Positions 43,001-54,150 of a stretch of 64,000 bases of DNA are shown in pieces (positions within the stretch are counted from its first letter, which is position 1; every line of letters begins with the position of its first letter). The DNA lies in contig JAIUJO010000158.1 in the NCBI GenBank assembly GCA_023846275.1, positions 529,528 through 593,527 on the forward strand, written 5' to 3'. The notes under the pieces were generated by a model. The model did not search any database. It was not told the DNA's origin and saw only the letters and a list, made by a program, of their open reading frames with translations. This stretch comes from Vanilla planifolia. Its lineage: Eukaryota; Streptophyta; Magnoliopsida; Asparagales; Orchidaceae. The position numbers and the translations under genes were made by a program.

Positions 43001-44869
43001 TTTTTCTAAAGGAATAGCACACTTTATGAGTAATTTCTATATTTGTACTTGATTTGAGAATTGTTAAAATGGCTAAAAATCGTTTTAGTATCTAAGAATA
43101 CAACTTTTCCCTTGAATGTGTCTCATTTCATCAAAGTTTTACCTTTTGTTTGGTTATATTATATTTTGAAGCTTCAATTTTCCTTTAGTGTGACCATTAT
43201 GTCACCTTTATTTAGGTATATTGCATTTCTTTAATTTTTTTAATAAAATTTTATTATATATATACTTTATATTAAAATAATAAATAAAATTATTTGTGCT
43301 TATTTACTTTCATAATTTGCAATAGTTTTAGTTGAGGTCCAATGGAGGCAAAACAAATGTCATTGGACTTGATTTAATGGGCTCTACTGACCATGGAATT
43401 TTTTTTAATATTTCTAAATATTATATTTTATAAAGTTTATGCATAATTTATGAGATATTTCAACTCATCTAATTTTACTACCTAGAAATTTATGACGATC
43501 TCTTAAATTTTCTATTTTGTTTTAGTTATGTTATTATGTTACATTAAATACCCTGTCATATGACATTTGCATTGCTTTCAAATGGATAAATTATATTACT
43601 TCAATTCATAACATTTTAGCTTTGATACATATTTACTTAATATTAAAATAGTAATTTATTAGTATTTCTACTTATTTACTTTAATAATCCATAAGAATTC
43701 CAAACAAAGTTTGATGAAAATGAAACTAACATTGTTAAACTTTTTAAATGAGTTATATCTAATTAAATATTAATTTTAATATTTTAAATAAGTATTTTCT
43801 AAATTTTGGCATGCTTCACTAGTAATTTTGATTTGTACATGATTTGGCAAATATGATGTTACACTCAATCTCCTTAGTATCATTTAGTACAACTTTAGTT
43901 TGCAGAATTTATCTCAAATCTAAATATTTATAACTTTAATTTCATTATATTAATATGTAACAATTAATGTTCTCTTGTGTGGGCTTTACATCACCTTTAT
44001 TTTTTGATATTACATTAGATCAATTTATCTCTTTGTAGCTTTAATATATATTTACTTAATGTTAAAATAACAATTTATTTTTAATGTTGTTATTTACTTT
44101 GGTATTCCAAAAAAAATTTTAACAATGTTTAATTGGGACTAAAACCCACCATTTGACTCTTCTTTGTGAGCTTTATCTAGCAAAATAACATCAATATAGT
44201 TTTAAATATTTTTATTTTAGAAAATCTATGCACTCTTTGCAAGTAATTTCAACTTGCACAAAATTAGACAACTGAGAATGTTAGGCATGATCTACTTAAA
44301 ATCTTGGTATGCAACTTTTTCATGGAAAAATTCTCATTTATTCAACTGTTTAGCTTTTATTTTGTTATACTATAATGTAACTTTAAACCTCCTCTCTTGT
44401 GACTATTGCATCACTTTGATTTTATAGTATTAACATATTATTTATGCTTATTTATGTTTTTTAAATTCATAGTAATTCCAAACGAGGTTGAATCAAGACA
44501 ACACAAATGATGGTGTCTTCATCTTGAGGAGATCTATCCAACTAAATATTCATCATTATATTTTCAAAAAGTTTATTTTCAATATTTTTCGTTTGCATTC
44601 TAAGATATTTTAATTCATACTTGATTTACCCTTCAATGATGTTGAACTCGAACCCCAAGTATCTTTTAATGTAACTTTGTTTCATGATTTTACACATTTC
44701 TTTAAACCTTTCACTTTCATGTGGTTATTATTCATTGAAACTGTAATTCCACTCATGTGTGGCATTTACATCTATTTTATTTCCTCGTACTACAGGACTT
44801 CAATTAAAAAAATTTCATATTTGTTATAAATTTGCATAATATTAAAATTATAATTTATTATTATTTATG

Positions 44870-45290
44870 TAGGTTTAACATAATGGTTCATAAAATTAAA
44901 AATGAGAAACAATCCAAACTTCATCTCCTTGTTATCATAGACAGAAACATTTCTATATAATTAATCTCATTGCTATTTAACTCTGAATATCTTCTAATGT
45001 GACCTTTATGTTGCTTTGACTTAGTTGTTTGGTATTACTTCAATTTATCTCATTTTTACTTTATTACACATGTACTTCGTATTTTTTACTTTAATTTTGT
45101 TTTATTAAAATTTAATTTTGAATCTCATCTCATGTAAATTTTACACCACTTTCATTTAGTTATATTACGTAACTTCAATTTATCTATTTCCAACTTCAAA
45201 ATTTATTTAATTACTAATTATATAATAATTTATTATTGTTTATGATCATTTTATTTTTTTCTGTTGAGAATGTACTGTCGATTACTTCAA
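44870..45290 (+). repeat. Truncated satellite units with short spacing
   Basis: Within about 420 bp the block formed by a CTCATGTGACC-like word, TTGATTTGGTTATATTAC-like text and CTTCAATTTATCTCATTT occurs twice (near 45,000 and 45,130). The GATGAAACAAATGTCATTGG and TTTTCTAGGG boxes are absent between them. This marks deletion of more than half of a monomer, or unequal exchange between the monomer's two internal copies of the GATTTGGTTATATTAC box. Confidence 0.55.
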
Positions 45291-47750
45291 TATCTTGAAA
45301 TACAACATTCTCACATAATTTATCCTCTTTAGGATTTTTTTTTTGATTTAGTTATGTTACTATAAAACTTCAAAGCTCCTTTCTTCTGACTTTTGTATCT
45401 CTTTAATTTGTTTATATTAGCTACTCAAATTCTTTTTAATTTAGCTTTAATATATATCAACTTAATATTGAAGTAATAATTTAATATTATTATTCTTATT
45501 TCTTTTAATAAGTCATAATAATTTCAAATGGGATTTGATAGAGATCAAACAAATGTAATTAGATTTGTATTAATGTGCTTTATTATATTAAAAATCTTAT
45601 TTTTTTTAATCTCTAAATAGTTAATTTTCTTGGGTTTTCATGGGCTAAATTAGGAATTCTAATTTGTACTTGATTTCACAAATAAGGTAGTTAGACTGTC
45701 TCCTTAGTATCTTAAAATGCAACCATTTAAAATAATTTTTCTAATTTATTCAAATTTCTTCAATTGATTTTGTTATATTACAATGCAACTCTAAATCCCC
45801 CTAGGAGGAACTTTGAGTGACTTTAAATTCGTTTTGTTACATAATTATTTATGCTTATTTAATTTTATAATTTCTAATATTTCAAAATGAGGTCCAATCA
45901 AGAAGAAACAAACATCATTGAACCCCTGTCTATGAGCATTATTAAACGAAATATTCATTTTATATTTTCAAATATTTTATTTTCTTCTATTTATGTGTGG
46001 TATATGAGTCGTTTTGATTTGTACTTGATTTTTTTATTTTAGGATCTTACACTGGATCTACTTAGTACCTTAGAATATAACCTTATAAAATCTACCTCAT
46101 TTCTTTAAACTTTTTTCTTTCATTTAGTTACATTATAATGCAACTCTAAATATACTCCCATAAGAACATTACATCACTTTGATTTGGATATATTGCACTA
46201 CTTAAATTTACATTATTTCTAATTTAATATCTATATTTATTAAATAATAAATTAATAATTCTATTTATTTAAGAATATTTTCTTTGATAATTGTTGCTAA
46301 TTTTAAATAAGACCCTATTGACTCAAAAGTAACATTGTTGGACTTATCTTGATGACCTCTGTCCAACAAAATATTTATTTTATTTTTGTACTTATTTTTT
46401 TCAAGTTTTTATCCATGCCTTTTGAAATATTTTGATTAGTATCTAATTTGATGATTAAGGATGTTATGCTTGAGCTCCTCATTTTTTTAATGTATCTTTT
46501 CTGTACAACTAATCTCATTTCTTAAAATATTTCTCTTCGATTTATTTATTTTACAATCAAAATCTAATTTTTATCTCATTTAACTTGCACATCACTTTCA
46601 TTTGGTTATATTATATTACATCAATATATTGTTTTTTACCATTTAGAACAGACCAATGGTGACAAAAAATACATTAGAGTTTTCTTAACGAACTTTATCA
46701 AATTAAAATTATTTTTTATGTTTTAAAATATTTTGTTTTCTAGGTTTTAGACATAAATTTCTTAAGAGGTCTAATTGAGATAAAAAATATCATTGGACAT
46801 GCCTCGGTGAGTTTTATCAAATTAAATACTCATTTTTATAGTTCTTAGATATTTTATTTTCTTCACTTTTGGTGCGCTTTTTGACATATTTTTACATTTA
46901 CCTATTCTGAGGATTGAGCATGACAAAGTTCATCTCCTTAGTATTTTGGATTTAAAATTTCCCAAATAATTCATTACACATCTTCAAATTCTTTGCTTTA
47001 ATGTTCTTATATTTTTAATAAAGTATAATTCCTACCTCATCTGATATTTACCTTAATTTTATTTTGTTATATTATATTAATTCAACTTATCATATTTCAG
47101 CTGTAATACATTTTTTTTAACAATAGATAATAATTTATTTTAGTTTAAGCTTCATTACTATGACAATTCATAGTAATTCAAAACATGGTCTAATGGAAAC
47201 AAAAGGGACATCACTGGACTCCTCTTGGCAAACTTTATCTTATCAAATATTTATTTTTATATTTTGAAATATTTTATTTTCTAGGGTTTTAAAACTTTTT
47301 CTATGAATTTCAATTTGTACCTAATTTGATGAAGGAAGATGTGATACTTGATCACTTTAGTACTTTACAGTGCATATTTCTTATACAAGTTATCTCTGTC
47401 TAATATTTTAGCCTTGATTTTGTTTTATTAATATGAAACACTCTATCAACTAATCTCCATACTTTGATTTTTTAGATTACATTACATTAATTTAACACAA
47501 TTTAGGTTTACTTTATATTTACTCAAAATTACAAAATAACTTATTATTATTATCAATTTATTTTTGTAATTCACAAATATTTTAAATGAGGTTTAATGGA
47601 GAAGGAAATGGCTTCATTAGATTCCTTTTAGTTAGCTCTATCAATTAAATATTCATTTTTTATTTTTAATTATTTTATTCTCCATGGTTTTTGCATTCCT
47701 TGTAAGACATTTTTGGTTATACCAAATTTAACAATCAAAAACTCTATCTT

Positions 47751-47990
47751 ATTAGTATCTTATAATACAACTTTCTCGTACAATTTATTTTATTAAGCCA
47801 AATTTATGCCTCCAATTTGCTTATATAACAATGTAACACTAAATATCCTATTGAGTGGCCTTTATTCTTCATCTTTTTGGTATCTTTGAGTGAAACTTTC
47901 TCATACAAATTTTTAAATTTCTTGAAATTTTTCTCTTTGATTTATTTTTATTTTTATGAAACTCTTATTATGCTCTTCTTTGACTTTTAC
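47751..47990 (+). repeat. Partial-monomer duplication
   Basis: The segment from the TTGGAATGCAACTTTC-like box to the ATGTGACC-like box is present twice in succession: TATCTTATAATACAACTTTC near 47,756 and TATCTTTGAGTGAAACTTTC near 47,881. The rest of a unit is not in between, giving an offset of roughly 125-135 bp. Confidence 0.55.
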
Positions 47991-50977
47991 ATCAATTTTA
48001 TTTTGTTATATTATATGCTTCAGTTTATCTCCTTTTAATTTTAATATATATTTACTTAAGATTAAAAAAATAATTTATTATTATTTAAGTTTATTGACTT
48101 TGGAAATTAGTAGCAATTCTGATATTGTTAAATGGAAAAGGAATGAATGTTGTTTGACTTGTCTTCATGAGCTTTATCTAATTAAATATCAATTGTTTTT
48201 ATATATTTATTTTTTTAGATTTTTGGCAAACATTATGTAATATTTTGATACAATTAATTTGACAATTGTGACTGTTATGCTTAATCTCTTTAGTATTTTT
48301 GAATGTAATACTCTCATATAATTTATCTCATTTCTTAAAATTTTCTAAGTTATGACCTTTATAATGCATTAATTTCTTTGTATTTTTTTATTTCAATTTA
48401 TCAATTCATATAATTAATATATACTTACTTAATATTAAAATAATAATTTATTATTTTTAACATAAATTAATAATACACAAAAAATCAAAAACAATGTCTC
48501 ATAAAGAAGAAAAAAACGTTGGAATCTTGATGTTCTCTAATTATTGAATATTCATTTTTAAAGATGTAAATTCTTTATTTCGTTTCATTATGAATAAGAA
48601 GAATTGATTGCACCTAATTTTATGATTACAATGTTGTAATTGAACTCCTCAATAACTTATAATGCAACATTTCTAAACAATTTATCTCATTTTTTATATT
48701 TTTTTCTTTTATTTTGTTATATTACTATGAAACTTTATTTCTTCTCTAATCTGAATTTAAAATACTTTGATTTGGTTATGTCACATTGAATCAATTTATC
48801 TAAATTTAGTTTTAATATATAGTATCTTAAACTAAAGTAATAATTTATTATTCTTGATGCTTATTTACTATATTTTTGTTATAATTCCAAACATCACTGG
48901 ACTTGTCTCGTCACGATATATTCCATTAAATATTCATTTTTAAGTTATTAAATAATTTATTATTAAGAAGAGATTTTAGCACACCTTATTAGACATTTTG
49001 ATTTGGCCATGATTTGGTGATGAAGGATGCTATACTAAATCTGTTAGGTATCTTGGAATGCCACTTTTTATTCCAAAATATATGATTTCTTTACATTTTA
49101 TGCTTAGATTTGGTTATGTTATTACATAACTCTATATCTCTGAATAGATTTTTACTTCACCTTTAATTATTTATATTAAATTTTTTTAATTTATCTCATT
49201 TTAACTTTAATATATATTTACCTAATATTAAAATATAAAATTATTTCTTTTTGTAACTGTTATCTTCAGAAATTCAACGTAATTTCTAAGAAGGTAAAAT
49301 CAATTTAAAATTTGTAGAAATTTTTAGATATTTTTCATTACTTGGATTTTACCTATCTTATAAGACAAATTGATTCATACATGATCTAATAATTTATACT
49401 ATCATAATTGAACACCTTTGTAATTTAAAATGAAACTTTGTTGTACAATTTATTTCATTTTTTAAATTATTAACTTTATTTTGTTATATTATAATCAACT
49501 TCTAATGCAACCTTCTTGTATACTTTTTTGAAACATTTCATTTTTTATGGTTTTGGCACAGTTTATGATACATTTTGAAAAAGAATTGATTTGTTCATTA
49601 AGGATATTATGCTCGATCTTCTTAATATATTGGAATGCATCTTTCTCATAAACTTTTCTTTATTTCGTCTAATTTATTTTATTTGGTTATTATTACTATG
49701 TAATATTAAAGCTACACTTGTGTGACCTTTATAATGCATTGATTTAAGATATATTATATTATTTTAATTTACCTTGTTGTAGCTTTAATATTAATTTATT
49801 TTATATTAAAATTATAATTTATTATTATTTATGCATATAGATATTGATAACTCATACTTTTAGAGAAGGTCTAATAGAGAAGAAGCAAACATCATTTGAA
49901 TCATCCTAATAAGCTCTATTACTTAAATTGTCATTTTTAAATATTTTATTTTCTTTTTTTGTTGCTTAATAAATCATTTCCATCATACAAGATCTAATTA
50001 TCGTGGATGTTACATTTGAACACCTTAATATATTAAAATGCAAATTTCTCGAATAGGTTGTCTTATTTATTATATTATTTAGCTTTTATTTGGTTATTTT
50101 ACTATAACACCCTAATTTTTCTCTTTTGTGAGTTTACGTTATTTTTATTTGGTTATGTTTATATTGATTCAATATTAATATTAATTTAATATTTATTAAA
50201 TTAATAATAAAATAGAAAATTTTTATTATTTAAGCATATTTACTTTGGTAATTAGTAAGAATATGAAGCATTGTTTAATGGATATGAAATAAAAGTCATT
50301 GCTCTCATCTCGATAAACTATATTCATTTAAATTTTTTTATTTCTTTAAGATATTATTTTTTAGGGCTTTCACACTCATCATTGGACATTAAGAATGGGT
50401 CTTGATTTGGCGATGGGGCATGTTATGCTCCATCGCCTTTGTTGCTTGGATTATAAATATCTATTATAATTTATCTTATTTCTTCAAATGTTTTGTTTTT
50501 ATTTGGTTATAATATTTGTCACTCTAATCACTTTTCATGTAGTCTTTACACCACCTAAAATTAGATATATTACACTTCCTCAATTTACATTATTAATACT
50601 TTAAGATAAATTTACCTAATATTAAAAAAATAATTTGTTGACATTTGTGCTTATCTACATTTGTAAATTAAGGTAATTTTTAACAAGTTTTGACTGAGAG
50701 AAAATTTAGAATAAATTTTAAATATTTTTTATTTTAAGATTATGGTTTGCTTTTTTAAGAAAATTGATTTGTGCCAATTTTAATAATTGATGGTGTTACA
50801 TACGAATATTTTTGGTAAATTAGAAGGTAACTTTATTGTTCAATATATCTCATTTCTGAAAATTATTTTCTTATATTTGATTATATTATATTGAAATTAT
50901 AATTGTCATCTCTTGTGACCCTTACGTTGCATAAATATTGTCATAATATATGTTTATTTTATGTAAATTTTTCTTTG

Positions 50978-51006
50978 ATATATATATATACATATATATA
51001 TATATA
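50978..51006. repeat. Interrupted AT microsatellite
   Basis: Alternating AT with a single C at 50,991, following TTTTTCTTTG, at the monomer position that normally reads TTTAATATATATTT. Confidence 0.8.
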
Positions 51007-51801
51007 ACATTTAATTGCTTTGATAATTATAATAGTTCCAAATGAGCTCCGTTGGTGATAAAATAACTTTTAAGGGACTCCTCTTAATCAGCTACATCTA
51101 ATTAAATAATAATTTGATGATTTTTAAATACTTTTTTTATTAAAGATTTTGGCACAAGTTATGAAAAAATTTTATTCATAATTTTTTTATGATGGAGGTT
51201 ATTATGTTGGATCTACTTAATATCTTGAAATGAAATTTTCTAATACAATTTATATTATTCTTTCACTTTTTTGTTTTCATTTGTTTATATTACTATGTAA
51301 TACAAAATCTCTTGTCGTGTGACCATTACAATGCATTGGTTTAGTTATATTATACAGTTTAAATTTACCTTATTTTAGCTTTAACATATATTTACTTAAT
51401 ATTAAAATAAAAATTTATAATTTATTATTTTTATGTAAGTTGGTAGTAAATAATAATTCCAAATGAGGGTTCGTATAGAAGAAAAAAAACACCATTTGAA
51501 TCATCTCAATAGCTCTATTAATTAAAAATTTATTTTTAAATTTTAAATATTTAATTTTGCCAATTTTTCTCATGCTTAATGAGAAATTTCCATTGTAACT
51601 TATTTCATGATCATGGATGTTACATTCGAACTCTTTAATGTTTTAGAATGCAACTTTCTCTAGCATTTTACTCATTTTTTTACTTTTCCTCATTTATTTG
51701 GTTATTTTGTTATGAAACTCTAATTCTCCTCTAATGTGAGTTTATATTGCTTTGATTTAGTTATGTTGTATTAATTAAATTTATTTAAATTCAAGATGTC
51801 T

Positions 51802-51838
<37 letters not shown>
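51802..51838. repeat. Longest AT microsatellite in the window
   Basis: Alternating AT of 37 bases with a single C at 51,810, at the same monomer position as the run about 820 bp upstream. The ACATTAAAATAA box follows at the expected distance. Confidence 0.85.
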
Positions 51839-51841
<3 letters not shown>

Positions 51842-52606
51842 ATTTACATTAAAATAATTTTTTAATTATTTATACAAATTTACTATGGTAATTAGTCATA
51901 GTTCCAAACCTTATCCATCAGAGATGACACCAAAATCTTTGCTCAAATGTTACAAGCTATATTCATTTAAATTATTATTTTAATGTTTATAAATATTTTA
52001 TTTTTGAGGATTTTTTTATGCTTCACTAGACATTTCAATTCAACCATGATTTGGTCGTGGAGGACATTTCACTCAATCTCCTTAATAGCTTGTAATGTAG
52101 CTATCCAATCTAATTTGTCTTATTTCTCCAAATTATTTGCTTAGATTTTGTTATATTACAATGTAACTCTAAATTTCCTCTTCTATGCCCTTTACATTGC
52201 CTAGAATTGGTTATATTATGTTTCCTCAATTTATCTTATTTTTGCTTTAGTATAAATTTACTTAATATTAAAATAATAATTTTTTATTATTTATGTATTT
52301 AATTATTGAAAATAATAGTAATTATTAGCAATGTCCAACTAAGTGGAATAAAATGTTGTTATAATTTTCTAAGCAAGCTCTATGCAATTGAATATTTATT
52401 TTCTATTTTTAAATATATTTGTTTTTTTATTTTGGTATATATTACAATATAAATAAACTCATACCTAATTGGATTATTGATAATGTTACCCCTGAACACC
52501 TTTATTCCTTATAACGAAACTTTGTTATGTAATTTATTTATCTTCTTCTAATATTTTTTTTATTTTGTTATACAATAAGGAAATTTGAATTCTCTTATCT
52601 TTTGAT

Positions 52607-53009
52607 CGATCACTTGAATGGTGAAAACATTATAAAATGCATGAAGAGGATTTGGATACTCATGGATGGTTGTATGGTGGTATAAATAATATAAATAATA
52701 AGCATGATTGGAGGGAATTATGGCAGTATGTGTGCTACCTTGTTATAGCAACTACATTAGTAATAGTAGTAGTAGCAACTATAGTAGTAGGAAGGTTAGG
52801 GAACTATGCCAGGAAGAAAAGTGTTGTGCAACAAACATGGCTTCTGATTTGGTACCTAAAAACAACATCAGGAAGGTCAGGGATTAGGGTAGTTACTAGC
52901 ATCACATCGTTTGTTCTTGCTATAGAATTTTGTAAACAATATAGGTTTAATGCTTGGTAGAGCAGGGAACACACTTATCTCATTTTAATTAACATCATGT
53001 TCTCGTTGA
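52607..53009 (+). pseudogene. Possible LINE ORF1/5' remnant upstream of LINE copy A
   Basis: This is the first non-satellite sequence. One frame stays open at 52,637-52,960 but its middle is a run of Val/Thr/Ile from GTAGTAGTAG-type text, so its membrane-like look is probably an artefact. In the frame one base earlier the same text reads as a Ser/Asn-rich stretch (SNSSSSNYSSRK) followed by polar residues. That would suit the low-complexity linker of a plant LINE ORF1 just before the endonuclease. The call rests mostly on position, directly upstream of a LINE endonuclease on the same strand. It could equally be unrelated unique sequence. Confidence 0.3.
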
Positions 53010-54150
53010 TTGTTTTGAAGTTTTGGGCTATTCAAGGTACCAAATAAAAAGGTTATTTGTATCATATTATATGAGAACATAATGTTACAATGGTAGCATT
53101 ACTAGAAAAAATAGATGAAAAGTTTGACAGGAGTCATGTGGATAGGTTATTGCAAAAAAAATAGAAGTTTCATACTCAGCCTTCTGCGAGGCTTTCAGAA
53201 GAGATTGTTCTGCTGTGGAGGGATTGGATTCTGATTGAAATCATATATTCCTCATCCAGATGATTTTTTTGTGCCAAAAATAGTACGGTCGGAAGAAAGT
53301 GATGTTCTATTGTTTATGCTTTGAAGGATCACAAAAAGTGTAGAGATGTTTGGAACCACATTAGAAAAAGTGTTCAACACTCTGAGCCTTTTATGATTAT
53401 TGGAGATTTTAGTGTACTTCTATCGTAGGAGGAAAAAAAGATGGGAAAAATAGGATATACTTGGTTTGTGGGCAATAGATATACTTGGTGCCACAACAAA
53501 GCCAGAAATGCAAGGGACAGGTCAAATAGGACCTTTCTTAATGAAACAAGACTAAGTGCCTCTCCTGACACTACTGTTACTTACTTCCCCTGTATTGGCT
53601 AAGATCATTGCCCCATGTTGATCTCCTTTAAAGAAATGTTGTTTAACAAGATTGGGGAAGATTGCAATTCAAAAATGTGTTGCTTACATTCGGCAAGACT
53701 ACAGAAATTATTCATGGAGAATGGCATAGACATATAAGTAGGGACAAAATAACTTGTTTGTCAACAAACTTTCAAAGGGCTATGGTTGCATTGAAAAGAT
53801 AGAGAATAACTAAAATTGGTAATATTTATGAAAAACACAGGAAACTACAACTGCCAATATAAGAAATACAAATGAACGAATCAAATTATGGACTCAATGA
53901 GAGGAAAAATAGTGCATGGGTTCAACATATTGAGGCATATCATAAGCTATTAGACTTGGAGGAGGCATGACAGTGGTAAAGAGCTGTCATTCAGTGGGCT
54001 AAGATGGGAGACCATAATATTCACTTCTTTCATACTACTGTCACTGCAAGTTTCAAAAATAATTACATCTATGAGATGAAAGATCATGGTTAGTAATTAT
54101 GAAACTCACATAATGACTTCAAGAAATCCCTTACGAGTTTCTTAGCATGT
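53010..54150 (+). mobile_element. LINE copy A: L1-type endonuclease plus linker, broken
   Basis: Translation with frame changes gives, in order, a GL-x-PNKKV-like start near 53,030, the IIGDF motif at 53,400 (the GDFN of AP-type endonucleases, here with Ser for Asn), RYTWCHN near 53,480, a DRSNRTFLN segment equivalent to the usual RLDR-x-L, and DHCPMLI near 53,600 (the SDHxPL box, with the Ser codon replaced by a stop). The stretch from 53,995, WAKMGDHNIHFFH, is the linker between endonuclease and reverse transcriptase seen in plant L1 ORF2. Intact proteins nick target DNA and copy their RNA into it. Here several stops (for example after the GDFS segment) and frameshifts are present, and no reverse transcriptase follows. 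The copy ends where the next tandem repeat begins. Confidence 0.8.

Larger units (their letters stand above)
37039..52606 (+). repeat. Degenerate ~420-bp tandem satellite, forward block 2
   Basis: Forward orientation resumes, with clear units such as the one beginning near 42,701 (GATGATCGAGGATGTTACA followed by CTTGATCTCCTTAATATC) and those near 46,440, 49,020 and 51,605. Unit length again varies around 340-430 bp. Some units are reduced to a fragment carrying only the ATTTCAA/ATGTGACC half, for example 44,870-45,290. Recognisable repeat stops near 52,600, after a worn copy of the CTCTCATGTGACC box around 52,591-52,615. Beyond it the sequence is clearly richer in G and C. The longest open frame here, 121 codons at 42,338-42,703, is a hydrophobic reading of the T-rich strand and not a gene. 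Confidence 0.87.

Noticed and set aside
7572..48240. Recurrent sense-strand frame ending in text like NIYLLNIKIIIYYYLCLF, as at 7,572-7,784, 8,083-8,286, 31,578-31,829 (minus) and 47,956-48,240
   Set aside because: Looks like a small membrane protein family, but is explained by one chance open frame in the AATATATATTTACTTAATAT part of the monomer copied along the array, broken differently in each unit.
1..52606. Centromeric satellite or matrix-attachment region
   Set aside because: AT-richness and tandem order are compatible with either, but nothing in the sequence shows it; the strong divergence argues against an active centromere repeat.
52637..52960. 107-codon frame with an apparent membrane helix
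   Set aside because: The hydrophobic core comes from a GTAGTAGTAG low-complexity run; a neighbouring frame gives a more plausible Ser-rich LINE linker.
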